From contig NZ_CP080524.1 in the NCBI RefSeq assembly GCF_024746795.1, positions 3,760,001 to 3,824,000 on the forward strand: a DNA stretch of 64,000 nt, given 5' to 3'. The notes below the pieces were generated by a model. That model was given only the letters and a program-made list of their open reading frames with translations. It searched no databases and was not told where the DNA came from. A program made the translations under genes and the position numbers. Of the stretch, positions 24,270 to 32,741 are shown piece after piece. Origin of the DNA: Mesorhizobium sp. AR10. Its GTDB lineage: Bacteria; Pseudomonadota; Alphaproteobacteria; Rhizobiales; Rhizobiaceae. The first letter of the stretch is position 1. The number at the start of each line of letters is the position of its first letter.

Positions 24270-24716
24270 ATGATCGACGACGTCTACAATGCGAAAATTC
24301 TGGGTTTTGCTGGAAACATCGCGCGGATCGGCCGGCTTGAGCATCCAGACGCAACGGCAAGGGCGCATTCCAAGCTGTGCGGCTCGACCGTGACGGTCGA
24401 TCTGAAGATGGATGACGGCGTCGTCACCGATTTCGCCCACGACGTGAAGGCTTGCGCGCTTGGTCAGGCGTCGTCCTCGATCATGGCGCAGCATGTCGTC
24501 GGCGCCAGCGCCGACGAATTGCGAAAGGTGCGGGAGACGATGCTGAGAATGCTGAAGGAAAATGGCGCGCCGCCGGAAGGCCGCTTCGCCGACCTCAGAT
24601 ATCTGGAGCCGGTGCGCGACTACAAGGCGCGCCATGCCTCGACCATGCTGACCTTCGATGCCGTGGTCGACGCTATCGGCCAGATCGAGAAGAAGCGCGC
24701 CGAACAGGCAGCTTAG
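24270..24716 (+). CDS. Iron-sulfur cluster scaffold, IscU/NifU N-terminal type
   Basis: The 148-residue protein belongs to the IscU/NifU-N family that assembles Fe-S clusters. Three Cys of the scaffold site are in place: 'SKLCGSTVTVDLKMDDG' (first), 'ACALGQASSSIMAQHV' (second), and the third position is replaced: the segment 'YKARHASTMLTFDAVVDAI' has His-Ala where typical IscU has Cys. This divergent form is common in Rhizobiales near yidD and folE. Its last 44 bases overlap the convergent LysR gene. Confidence 0.85.
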   Translation: MIDDVYNAKILGFAGNIARIGRLEHPDATARAHSKLCGSTVTVDLKMDDGVVTDFAHDVKACALGQASSSIMAQHVVGASADELRKVRETMLRMLKENGAPPEGRFADLRYLEPVRDYKARHASTMLTFDAVVDAIGQIEKKRAEQAA

Positions 24717-25620
24717 GCTTAAACACGGTGGCCGCGAACTCTGCTTCGACCCAGTCGGAAAATGCCTTTGCCGCCCGTCTAAGGCGATTGAAGCTTGGTG
24801 CGACCAGCCAATATGCCCCGTAGGCCACTTCCATATCGAACGGCCGGATGAAATTCCCGAGCCGCAGATCATCGCCTTCCATCACCTGATCTCCCAAGGC
24901 AACGCCGTGTCCGAGTTTGGCCGCCTGCATGACAAGGGCTGCGTCGGCATAAATCGGACCTCTCTGCAGCGCCAGGTCGGGAAGGCCGACGGCATGGAAC
25001 CACTGTGCCCAACCGTCGCGATTTTCATCGTGGAGCAGCGTGAAGTGGCGCAGATCGGCCGGGGAGGAAAGTGGCGGGCCGGCTGCGAGCAGTGCCGGCG
25101 TGAGTACGGGTGTCAGCGACACGTCGATGAGATGCTTTGCTTCGGTCCGTGGCCAGGAGGTTGCGGCCGTCGCGTAGCGGATCGCAATTTCGGCCTCGTG
25201 ACTGCGGAATTCCACAAGCCGAGTGTTTGAATCGACCGCTACGTCGATTTCGGGATGCCGCTCTCGAAACAGATTGAGCCGCGGTATCAGCAAGGCACCC
25301 GCGAACGCCGGCTCGACGCTGACCCGAAGCAAACTCTGTTCTTGCTCGGCAATGATCTGGGACAGCCGCCGGTCGATGTCGTCGAAACTGACGGTCAACT
25401 GGTCAAGCAGGGCTTGGCCAGGCTCGGTCAGAATGACGCGGCGGTGCCGGCGCTCGAACAGCGGCCTGCCGATCAAGCTTTCGAGCTCCCGGATCTGGCG
25501 GCTGATCGCCGCTTGCGAAACGAACAGTTCCTCGGCCGCCCGGCTGAAGCTGAGCAGCCTGCCGGCAGCCTCGAAACTCCTCAATGCCGTCAGGGGAAGG
25601 CGTCCGCGCTTCATTCGCAT
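24673..25620 (-). CDS. LysR-family transcriptional regulator (GcvA-like)
   Basis: The 315-residue regulator has an N-terminal HTH (ALRSFEAAGRLLSFSRAAEELFVSQAAISRQIRELESLIGRPLFERR, residues 12-58) and a periplasmic-binding-protein-like sensor domain with 'GYGVALGD'-type late motif (KLGHGVALGDQVMEGDDL). It resembles the GcvA subgroup. It sits between the IscU-like gene and yidD, which are usually adjacent in rhizobia, and its 3' end overlaps the IscU-like gene by 44 bases tail to tail. This suggests a later insertion. The target is unknown; the small gene at 25707 is divergent from it. Confidence 0.9.
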   Translation of the reverse strand: MRMKRGRLPLTALRSFEAAGRLLSFSRAAEELFVSQAAISRQIRELESLIGRPLFERRHRRVILTEPGQALLDQLTVSFDDIDRRLSQIIAEQEQSLLRVSVEPAFAGALLIPRLNLFRERHPEIDVAVDSNTRLVEFRSHEAEIAIRYATAATSWPRTEAKHLIDVSLTPVLTPALLAAGPPLSSPADLRHFTLLHDENRDGWAQWFHAVGLPDLALQRGPIYADAALVMQAAKLGHGVALGDQVMEGDDLRLGNFIRPFDMEVAYGAYWLVAPSFNRLRRAAKAFSDWVEAEFAATVFKPKLPVRRASSRSGR

Positions 25621-25706
25621 AATCTCAGGTTATCCGACGAGGAAATTATACTCGTTTGAGGATGAAGGCCAGCAGCGGTCTAATCGCTCTCAAAGGAGAT
25701 GCAGCC

Positions 25707-25859
25707 ATGAACCAGTTCCTGAGCATTTTTGGCGATGTCATGCGCATCGCGACGTTTCAATGGCATGGCGAAAGGCGGCCGTATGCCGGACGTTGCGAAG
25801 AAGGGTCCCGCTGGTCGGCTTCGGCCGGTCGCTATCCCGTTCGCCGTTCAAGACCCTGA
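25707..25859 (+). CDS. Short frame downstream of a strong ribosome-binding site
   Basis: An ATG at 25707 follows AAAGGAGAT at ideal spacing and encodes 50 residues starting MNQFLSIFGDVMRIATF. After about residue 18 the sequence becomes Arg/Ser-rich and irregular and runs into the 5' part of the yidD frame. This may be a small LysR target whose 3' part is decayed or frameshifted. No family was recognised. Confidence 0.3.
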   Translation: MNQFLSIFGDVMRIATFQWHGERRPYAGRCEEGSRWSASAGRYPVRRSRP

Positions 25860-26313
25860 AGCCGGCGTCGATAGGGGATTGCGTTCTCCGGCCGACGCCC
25901 ACATCTATCCCCTGGGGAAACGCCATGCGGAGAATGCGGTGCGCGACCAACATCGGCATACGCATGTCGCCGGCCCGCCGCAGCGCGGGCGCAACTGGCC
26001 CGGCCCCTGGCGCAAGACGCCGGGCCGCATCCTGGGCACGTCGCTCGTTCGTTTCTACCAGCTGACCTTGTCCGGCTTTGTCGGAAATTCTTGCCGGCAT
26101 CTGCCGACCTGTTCGGAATATGCGCATGAGGCGATCGCGCGCCATGGGCTATGGGCCGGCGGCTGGATGGGGCTTTTCCGGGTGCTGCGCTGCGGGCCGT
26201 TTGGGACGCATGGCATCGACCGCGTCCCCGAGGCGCTGGCGGGGCGCTATGTCTGGTTCACGCCGTGGCGGTATTGGCAGATCGGCAAGAAGATTGGCGA
26301 TCCAGAGGTCTGA
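25783..26313 (+). CDS. yidD: Membrane protein insertion efficiency factor YidD
   Basis: YidD assists YidC-dependent insertion of membrane proteins. The conserved core is complete: 'LVRFYQLTLSGFVGNSCRHLPTCSEYAHEAIARHGLWAGGWMGLFRVLRCGPFGTHGIDRVP', with the three Cys of the family. From ATG 25783 the protein has 176 residues, long for YidD. A GTG at 25939 with GGAGA upstream would give about 124 residues, nearer the family norm. The N-terminal extension shows no domain, so the start is uncertain. Confidence 0.85.
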   Translation: MPDVAKKGPAGRLRPVAIPFAVQDPEAGVDRGLRSPADAHIYPLGKRHAENAVRDQHRHTHVAGPPQRGRNWPGPWRKTPGRILGTSLVRFYQLTLSGFVGNSCRHLPTCSEYAHEAIARHGLWAGGWMGLFRVLRCGPFGTHGIDRVPEALAGRYVWFTPWRYWQIGKKIGDPEV

Positions 26314-26470
26314 CGGTGCGCCAGAGAGAGCGGCTGACCCTTGCAACGATCGAGTCTTAACGATCTGGTAGGGTTAATCGCATGTTGCGCTGAGCTTGCA
26401 CATTTGAGACAAAATCGAGACAAGACGGCTCGCTAAGCCTCTCCTGCCACCCTTCAGGAGAGAGACTGCC

Positions 26471-27289
26471 ATGCGCCAGATAGACCGCCTTCCATTCGTT
26501 TTTGCCATCGCTCTCTTCCTGCTGGCGTGGCTGCTCGGTTTCCCGATGCGGGCGCAATCCGCGCCGCTGGGCGATGTCCAATGCACGCTGGTCCAGGATG
26601 CGGTGAGCGGCGAGACGCTCTACCGGGACGGCGTTTGCGACCAGCGCTTCAGCCCGGCTTCGACGTTCAAGGTGCCATTGGCGTTGATCGGCTATGACGC
26701 TGGCATCCTCAGCGACGAGCACACGCCGAGCTGGGACTACAAGCCCGAATTCAACGCGGTGAAGCGGGATCGAAAGACAGTCGATCCGACGATCTGGGAG
26801 CGGGACTCAGTCCTGTGGTATTCCCGTGAAATCACGAGCCGGCTCGGCGCCGAGCGTTTTGCCGGCTATGTGTCGAAGTTCGGCTACGGCAACATGGATG
26901 TCTCCGGCAATGCCGCCAAGAATGATGGCCTCACCCGTTCCTGGGTGAACTCCTCGCTTGAAATATCGCCCGTCGAGCAGACCGTTTTTCTGCATCGGAT
27001 GCTTGCCGGCAAAATGCCGGTTTCGGCCACGGCTCACGAGATGACCAAGGCCATCATCCCGAGCTTCCAGGCGGGCGGCTGGACCGTGCAGGGCAAGACC
27101 GGGAGCACGAGGCTCGGCAGTGGCGGCAAGGACAAACGCTCGCTCGGCTGGTTCGTCGGCTGGGCGCAAAAGGATGAGCGTCAGATCGTGTTCGCCCGGC
27201 TCGTTGTCGATACGAAGCGGACCGACATGCCGAAGGGCCTCGCGACACGTGCGGCGTTCCTGAAAGACCTGCCCGATCTGATCAAGTGA
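26471..27289 (+). CDS. Class D (OXA-type) beta-lactamase family protein
   Basis: The 272-residue exported protein has a signal peptide (core 'FVFAIALFLLAWLLGF', cleavage after 'AQS'/'SA' near residue 31). The serine beta-lactamase class D motifs are S64-T-F-K67, Y139-G-N141, 'W..SSLEISPVEQ' (about 158-170) and K209-T-G211. The SxV box reads S113-V-L115, so the third residue is Leu instead of Val. Substrate range cannot be told from this; it may be a chromosomal housekeeping homologue. It is a single gene with a hairpin after its stop. Confidence 0.9.
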   Translation: MRQIDRLPFVFAIALFLLAWLLGFPMRAQSAPLGDVQCTLVQDAVSGETLYRDGVCDQRFSPASTFKVPLALIGYDAGILSDEHTPSWDYKPEFNAVKRDRKTVDPTIWERDSVLWYSREITSRLGAERFAGYVSKFGYGNMDVSGNAAKNDGLTRSWVNSSLEISPVEQTVFLHRMLAGKMPVSATAHEMTKAIIPSFQAGGWTVQGKTGSTRLGSGGKDKRSLGWFVGWAQKDERQIVFARLVVDTKRTDMPKGLATRAAFLKDLPDLIK

Positions 27290-27340
27290 TTCACATCCGG
27301 CTTTACGGCGGCGGAATCTGCCCATAAAAGACAGCCCGCC

Positions 27341-27360
27341 GCCGGACGCATCCGGCATTT
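27341..27360 (+). terminator. Short GC hairpin with T-run after the beta-lactamase
   Basis: GCCGGA and TCCGGC pair around CGCA (27341-27356) and are followed by ATTTTA. A larger 9-bp pairing of CGGCGGCGG (27307-27315) with CCGCCGCCG (27336-27344) overlaps it and could form instead. The region is also the leader of thrS, so the two structures might be alternatives. Confidence 0.45.
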
Positions 27361-27402
27361 TACCACCCGCGCTCGTTTGCGGGACTGGATAGGAGATATC
27401 TC

Positions 27403-29379
27403 GTGCTGAATTCCGTTTCCCTGACATTTCCCGATGGCTCCGTCCGCGACTACGAAGCGGCGATGACCGGTGCCGGCCTAGCGGAATCAATCTCGAAGTC
27501 GCTGGCCAAGAAGGCCGTCGCCTACTCGATCGACGGCGTGGTGCGCGATCTTTCCGACCCGCTCGGCAAGTCCGGCAAGGTCGAGATCGTCACCCGCGAG
27601 GATCCGCGCGCGCTGGAACTCATCCGCCATGACGCAGCACACGTGCTGGCAGAAGCCGTGCAGGAACTGTGGCCGGGAACGCAGGTGACCATCGGACCGG
27701 TGATCGAGAACGGGTTCTACTATGATTTTGCCCGCAACGAGCCGTTCACGCCCGACGATTTCCCGGTGATCGAGAAGAAGATGCGCGAGATCATCGCGCG
27801 CAACAGGCCGTTCACCAAGCAGGTCTGGTCGCGCGAACAAGCGAAGAAGGTGTTTGCCGACAAGGGCGAGCGCTACAAGCTGGAACTGATCGACGCCATT
27901 CCTGAGGATCAGGATCTCAAGATCTATGCGCAGGGCGACTGGTTCGACCTCTGCCGTGGCCCGCACATGGCCTCCACCGGGCAGATCGGCAGCGCCTTCA
28001 AGCTGATGAAGGTGGCCGGCGCCTATTGGCGCGGCGATTCCAACAATCCGATGCTGACGCGCATCTACGGCACGGCCTGGGCCGACCAGGCACAGCTCGA
28101 TGCCTATCAGACCATGCTGGAGGAAGCCGAGAAACGCGACCACCGGAAGCTCGGCCGCGAGATGGACCTGTTCCATTTCCAGGAAGAGGGGCCGGGCGTC
28201 GTCTTCTGGCACGCCAAGGGCTGGAAGATGTTCCAGAACCTGGTCAACTATATGCGCCGCCGTCTCGACGAGCAGGGCTACGAGGAGGTCAACGCACCAC
28301 AGGTGCTCGACAAGAGCCTGTGGGAGACTTCAGGCCATTGGGGCTGGTATCGCGATGCCATGTTCAAGGTGACGGTCGCCGGCGACGATACCGACGACGA
28401 CCGCGTCTTTGCGCTGAAGCCGATGAACTGTCCCGGCCACGTGCAGATATTCAAGCACGGGCTGAAATCCTATCGCGACCTGCCGGTAAAGCTTGCCGAA
28501 TTCGGCAATGTGCATCGCTACGAGCCATCGGGCGCGCTGCACGGGCTGATGCGCGTGCGCGGCTTCACGCAGGACGATGCGCATATCTTCTGCACCGAGG
28601 AGCAGCTGGCGTCGGAATGCCTGCGCATCAACGATTTGATCCTGTCGACCTATGCCGATTTCGGCTTCGATGAGATCAGCGTCAAGCTGTCGACGCGTCC
28701 GGACAAGCGTGTCGGCACCGACGAAGCCTGGGACCACGCCGAGGCGATCATGGGCAGCGTGCTGGAGACGATCAGGGCTAAGTCGGGCAATCGCATCAAG
28801 ACCTCGATCAATCCGGGCGAGGGCGCCTTCTACGGGCCGAAGTTCGAATATGTGCTGAAGGACGCCATCGGCCGCGAATGGCAGTGCGGCACCACGCAGG
28901 TCGACTTCAACCTGCCGGAGCGCTTTGGCGCCTTCTATATCGGTTCGGATTCGGAGAAGAAGCAGCCGGTGATGGTGCACCGCGCCATCTGCGGTTCGAT
29001 GGAACGCTTCCTCGGCATCCTGATCGAGAACTACTCCGGCCATTTCCCGCTGTGGTTCGCGCCGCTGCAGGTGGTGGTGGCGACGATCACCTCAGATGCC
29101 GACGACTACGCCTTGAAGGTCGTCGCTCAGTTGAAGGCGGCCGGGCTCTTGGCGGAAGCCGACCTGCGCAATGAGAAGATCAACTACAAGGTGCGCGAGC
29201 ACTCATTGGCCAAGGTTCCGGTCATCCTCGTCTGCGGCAAGCGCGAGGCGGAGGAGGAGACGGTCAACATCCGCCGACTCGGCTCGCGCGACCAGGAATC
29301 GCTTGGCCTTGGCCAGGCGGTGGCGCTGCTTGCCGAAGAAGCGGTAACACCAGACCGCAGGCGCAAACGCGCCGCCTGA
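27403..29379 (+). CDS. thrS: Threonyl-tRNA synthetase
   Basis: ThrS charges tRNA-Thr. The 658-residue protein has the N-terminal TGS domain ([18 protein letters not shown]), the editing domain with '[34 protein letters not shown]', the class II catalytic core '[11 protein letters not shown]' and '[18 protein letters not shown]', and the C-terminal anticodon domain. The start is GTG at 27403 with AGGAG 8 bases upstream. The 113-base leader after the beta-lactamase contains pairable GC arms; autoregulation is possible but not shown. Confidence 0.97.
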   Translation: MLNSVSLTFPDGSVRDYEAAMTGAGLAESISKSLAKKAVAYSIDGVVRDLSDPLGKSGKVEIVTREDPRALELIRHDAAHVLAEAVQELWPGTQVTIGPVIENGFYYDFARNEPFTPDDFPVIEKKMREIIARNRPFTKQVWSREQAKKVFADKGERYKLELIDAIPEDQDLKIYAQGDWFDLCRGPHMASTGQIGSAFKLMKVAGAYWRGDSNNPMLTRIYGTAWADQAQLDAYQTMLEEAEKRDHRKLGREMDLFHFQEEGPGVVFWHAKGWKMFQNLVNYMRRRLDEQGYEEVNAPQVLDKSLWETSGHWGWYRDAMFKVTVAGDDTDDDRVFALKPMNCPGHVQIFKHGLKSYRDLPVKLAEFGNVHRYEPSGALHGLMRVRGFTQDDAHIFCTEEQLASECLRINDLILSTYADFGFDEISVKLSTRPDKRVGTDEAWDHAEAIMGSVLETIRAKSGNRIKTSINPGEGAFYGPKFEYVLKDAIGREWQCGTTQVDFNLPERFGAFYIGSDSEKKQPVMVHRAICGSMERFLGILIENYSGHFPLWFAPLQVVVATITSDADDYALKVVAQLKAAGLLAEADLRNEKINYKVREHSLAKVPVILVCGKREAEEETVNIRRLGSRDQESLGLGQAVALLAEEAVTPDRRRKRAA

Positions 29380-29397
29380 TCTGCACATTTTTTTACG

Positions 29398-29427
29398 AAA
29401 TGGCGGTGGAGCGATCCACCGCCATTT
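29398..29427 (+). terminator. Rho-independent terminator after thrS
   Basis: AAATGGCGGTGGA (29398-29410) and TCCACCGCCATTT (29415-29427) form a perfect 13-bp stem with a GCGA loop, giving A-tract and T-tract ends. It follows thrS by 19 bases and can act in both directions. Confidence 0.85.
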
Positions 29428-29464
29428 TCATATCCCTGTCACGCCAAGCTTGTAACGAGCCCTC

Positions 29465-30415
29465 ATGCTCAAGCTGAAGATGCGCGAAAGACCGTTTCCC
29501 GAGCTGTCCTACGCCAATCCGCGCCAGCGGGCGCTGACACGCTGGTTCATTCACTCCATCGAAGGTCTGTCAGGGCGCGACCGCTACGCTGCGCTCTATG
29601 ATTTCTGGCGCCGCCAGGTGGTGCCGACCGGCGAGCGCGTGTTCAGCCGCATGCTCGAACTGATCGACGTCCGGGTGCGGACCGCCGATCAATGGCCGCC
29701 GGCCAAACTGCCCGACACGCCGCTGGTGATCGTCGCCAACCATCCGTTCGGCATCGGCGACGGCATTGCCGTGCTGTCGCTGGCCGAGCAGCTCGGGCGG
29801 CCGTTCCGCGTCATCATCCACAAGGATCTGCTCAAGATCCGCGAGATGGAACCCTATTCACTGCCGATCGACTTCTCCGAAACCAAAGACGCGCTCAGGA
29901 ACAACATGGCGGTGCGCCACGAGGCAGTGCGGCTGTTGAAAGAGGGCGTCACCATCGTCGTGTTCCCGGCCGGCGGCGTCGCGACAGCGCCGAGAGGCTT
30001 TGGCCGGGCACGCGATCTGCCGTGGAAGATGTTTCCGGCCCGCCTCGTCCAGGATGCCAGGGCATCGGTCGTTCCGATGCATTTTTCGGGGCAGAACGGT
30101 CGGCTGTTCCATCTGGTCAGCGGCCCGATGAACATGGCCGAGCGCGACGGACGCGTGGCGAAATTCGTTGGCAAGGCATCGCTGACGCTGCGCATTTCCC
30201 TGCTCATCCACGAGTTCTCGCGGCTGTCCGGCAAGTCAATCGACGTGCGCGTCGGCGATGTGCTGAGCTGGAGCGAGCTGGAACCGTTGCGCGACCGCAA
30301 GGCGCTACTAGACCGTTTGCATCGCGGCGTCTTCGATCTTGGCGCCGGCCGCACCGCACGGCCGCGTCCACTTCCTGCCGCGACGTCTACGCAGGGCTGC
30401 CTGACGAGACGCTAG
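29465..30415 (+). CDS. Lysophospholipid acyltransferase (PlsC-like) family protein
   Basis: The 316-residue protein resembles the 1-acyl-glycerol-3-phosphate acyltransferase superfamily: 'VIVANHPFGIGDGIAVL' supplies the His of the HX4D-type box (with a five-residue spacing), and 'GVTIVVFPAGGVATAPRGFG' is the second substrate motif. It would transfer an acyl chain to a lysolipid or an amine such as lyso-ornithine lipid; the substrate is not determined. No clear membrane segment is present. Its TAG directly abuts the stop of the convergent next gene. Confidence 0.85.
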   Translation: MLKLKMRERPFPELSYANPRQRALTRWFIHSIEGLSGRDRYAALYDFWRRQVVPTGERVFSRMLELIDVRVRTADQWPPAKLPDTPLVIVANHPFGIGDGIAVLSLAEQLGRPFRVIIHKDLLKIREMEPYSLPIDFSETKDALRNNMAVRHEAVRLLKEGVTIVVFPAGGVATAPRGFGRARDLPWKMFPARLVQDARASVVPMHFSGQNGRLFHLVSGPMNMAERDGRVAKFVGKASLTLRISLLIHEFSRLSGKSIDVRVGDVLSWSELEPLRDRKALLDRLHRGVFDLGAGRTARPRPLPAATSTQGCLTRR

Positions 30416-31381
30416 CTAATCTGCGCCTTCCTCGGGATCGATGGCCGAGGCTTCCGTAGCCAGAACCTCGATCTCCTTGTTCTGCCCGGCGACGACCGTG
30501 AAATCCTTCTGGTAGATGCGGTCGCGATTCTTGGCGATGATGGTGTAGTCGCCCTCGGCCAGCACCATCGAGGCAAAGGCGCCGACGGTTTCCTGGATAG
30601 GATCGCCGGATTCATTGAGCAGCGACCACGACGTGTCGGCGATCGCCTCGCCACCGGCCTCGCGCACCAGCTTCATGGTCATCTCGGCTGCACGATGCTC
30701 GACGGTGGCTTCAGTGAGCTTGCCGGCCTCGACGCGGATGTCGGAGCGGATCACCGCATTCACCGAGCCATAGTTCGAGACGACGTGGTAGGTGCCGGCA
30801 TTCAGCCGTACGACGCTGTTCGGCTCGACATCGGGGATGATCAGCGCGTGGTCGCCATTGGCTTCGGTGCGACTTTCATAAATCGAGAAACGCAGTTTTT
30901 TCGGCGGTATGCGCACCCCGCCCGACAGCACGGCGTCGAGCTTGAGGCCGCCGGCATCGAGCACGAGGCTTTCGCGCTTGGCCTCCTTGCCGACCGTGAT
31001 GCGCTTGGTGGCGCCGGCCCGACCGTAGGAGGCATGGACCAGATAGCTGCCAGGCTCGAGCTGGAACACGGCGGTGCCGCCATGGGCGGACGCGACCATC
31101 GGCAGCTTGCCGTCGCTGGCGGCTTCGGGCCTGAAGACGCGCCAGACGATGCCGCGCGTGATGTCGGTGCCCTTGTCGGTCAGCTGAGCCGACAGCGTGA
31201 TCGCGCCACTGCTGCCCAAAGCGAGCGATGTTTCGCTCTTGGGGATTGCATAGCTCGAAATCCCGGGAAGTTTCAAATTGCTGATGCCGTCCGCGTTCTG
31301 CGCAACGGCCGAAGAAACCGGCACCATGAACAGTGCGGCGCCGAGCCAGATCAGGAAAAGACGTACTGTCCCCTCAAACAT
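30416..31381 (-). CDS. Exported protein with repeated beta domains
   Basis: The 321-residue protein has a signal peptide (LFLIWLGAALFMVPVSSAVAQ). The mature part consists of repeated beta-sandwich-like units of about 85 residues, each ending in a 'GSYLVHASYG', 'GTYHVVSNYG' or 'GDYTIIAKN' motif at about 117, 198 and 281. This is reminiscent of carboxypeptidase-regulatory-like or other prealbumin-like folds. It may bind or scaffold in the periplasm; no catalytic residues are seen. It is a stand-alone gene, tail to tail with the acyltransferase with no gap. Confidence 0.6.
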   Translation of the reverse strand: MFEGTVRLFLIWLGAALFMVPVSSAVAQNADGISNLKLPGISSYAIPKSETSLALGSSGAITLSAQLTDKGTDITRGIVWRVFRPEAASDGKLPMVASAHGGTAVFQLEPGSYLVHASYGRAGATKRITVGKEAKRESLVLDAGGLKLDAVLSGGVRIPPKKLRFSIYESRTEANGDHALIIPDVEPNSVVRLNAGTYHVVSNYGSVNAVIRSDIRVEAGKLTEATVEHRAAEMTMKLVREAGGEAIADTSWSLLNESGDPIQETVGAFASMVLAEGDYTIIAKNRDRIYQKDFTVVAGQNKEIEVLATEASAIDPEEGAD

Positions 31382-31547
31382 GCCTTGCGTTGAAGCTCAA
31401 GCCGGTGGCAATTTCAAGGCTTAAGAGTCCGATCGGCTTCTGCTAGAGAACTCTTTGTCTGGCGCGCGCCGCGCCAATGCCCGAGCCGCCCGAATTCCCG
31501 ATGGCGCGCTTCAGCTCAAAATTGAGTGTTCCAGGAGACTTGCGCCT

Positions 31548-32132
31548 ATGGTGTCGCCGATCATCGACTTTCTGTTGACCCGAAATTCCGCACCGATCCC
31601 GGAGTTGAAGGAACCAGCACCGAGCGACGCGGATATCGCGACGATGATTGCCGCCGCCACGCGGGTGCCCGATCACGGCCGGCTCGAGCCATGGCGCTTC
31701 GTCATCTATCGCGGCGAGGCACGCATCGAGATCGGCAAGAAGCTGGCAGCACTTGCCGAACAACGCGAAGGACCGCTACCCGAGAACCGCCACAACCAGG
31801 AACTGGCGCGCTTTTCGCGTGCGCCGCTGGTTATCGGCGTGGTGTCGAGCCCGAAGGAAAATCCGAAAATTCCGCAATGGGAAATGTTCCTGTCTGGCGG
31901 CATGGCGGCGATGAACCTGATGATTGCGGCCAATGCGCTGGGCTATGGCACCAACATGATCAGCAACTGGTATTCAGACGTGGCGGAGGGTAGGGCAATC
32001 CTGGGGTTGGCGCCGCATGAGCGCGTCGTCGGCTTCGTCCATATCGGCTCCTATCAAGGGCCGGCGCCGGAGCGGCCGCGGCCCGATCCGGCAAAGCTCT
32101 ATGCCGACTATACGGGGCCGTGGGTGGGCTGA
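31548..32132 (+). CDS. Nitroreductase family protein
   Basis: The 194-residue FMN-dependent oxidoreductase resembles YdjA-type nitroreductases: 'PIIDFLLTRNSAP', 'AATRVPDHGRLEPWRFVIYRG', 'APLVIGVV', and 'GGMAAMNLMIAANALGYGTNMI'. Relatives reduce nitroaromatics or act on unknown substrates. The ATG at 31548 has AGGAGA upstream; a longer frame from 31455 is not needed. Its stop touches the ATG of the flavin reductase gene (ends 32132, next starts 32133), so the two proteins are coexpressed. Confidence 0.88.
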   Translation: MVSPIIDFLLTRNSAPIPELKEPAPSDADIATMIAAATRVPDHGRLEPWRFVIYRGEARIEIGKKLAALAEQREGPLPENRHNQELARFSRAPLVIGVVSSPKENPKIPQWEMFLSGGMAAMNLMIAANALGYGTNMISNWYSDVAEGRAILGLAPHERVVGFVHIGSYQGPAPERPRPDPAKLYADYTGPWVG

Positions 32133-32741
32133 ATGTTCTACGAGCCGTCGAAAGGGCATGGGCTTCCGCACGATCCGTCCAAGGCGATCGTGGCGCCACG
32201 CCCGATCGGCTGGATCTCAACCCTGAACAAGGCTGGCAAGATCAACCTCGCGCCCTATTCCTTCTTCAACGCTTTTTCGACGCGACCCTTCATCGTCTGG
32301 TTCTCGTCCGAAGGCGAGAAGGACAGCGCCACCTTTGCCGAAGAGACGGGCGAGTTCGTCGCCAATCTCGTCAGCCGCGAACTTGCAGAGAAAATGAACC
32401 GCACGGCGGTCGATGCGGCGCGCGGCGTCAGCGAATTCGACTATGCCGATCTGGCCATGGCGCCGTCACGCCTTGTTGCGCCGCCTCGCGTGGCGGCAGC
32501 GCCGGCGGCGCTCGAATGCCGGGTGACGGAAATCCTGCGGCCAAAGGCGCTGGATGGGACGCCGACGAGCGCGGTCGTCGTTGCGGGTGAGGTGGTCGGC
32601 GTCCACATAGAGGATGCTTATCTGAAGGACGGCACGTTCGACATCGTCAGGGCCGGCAATGTCAGCCGACTCGGTTACATGGACTATGCCAGCGTCAGCG
32701 AGATATTCTCGATGCGCCGGCCACGCTGGGGAAAGGACTAG
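32133..32741 (+). CDS. Flavin reductase-like domain protein
   Basis: The 202-residue protein belongs to the flavin reductase/flavoredoxin family (DIM6/NTAB): 'DPSKAIVAPRPIGWISTLN..GKINLAPYSFFNAFSTRPFIVWFSS' near the N-terminus and a late 'GVHIEDAYL' strand. It probably supplies reduced flavin or carries FMN itself. It is coupled to the nitroreductase. Its stop TAG and the stop of the opposite CitE gene share the palindrome CTAG at 32738-32741. Confidence 0.87.
   Translation: MFYEPSKGHGLPHDPSKAIVAPRPIGWISTLNKAGKINLAPYSFFNAFSTRPFIVWFSSEGEKDSATFAEETGEFVANLVSRELAEKMNRTAVDAARGVSEFDYADLAMAPSRLVAPPRVAAAPAALECRVTEILRPKALDGTPTSAVVVAGEVVGVHIEDAYLKDGTFDIVRAGNVSRLGYMDYASVSEIFSMRRPRWGKD

Noticed and set aside
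26471..27289. Calling the class D enzyme a carbapenemase or mobile resistance gene
   Set aside because: No mobile element is adjacent, and the motifs alone do not show substrate range.
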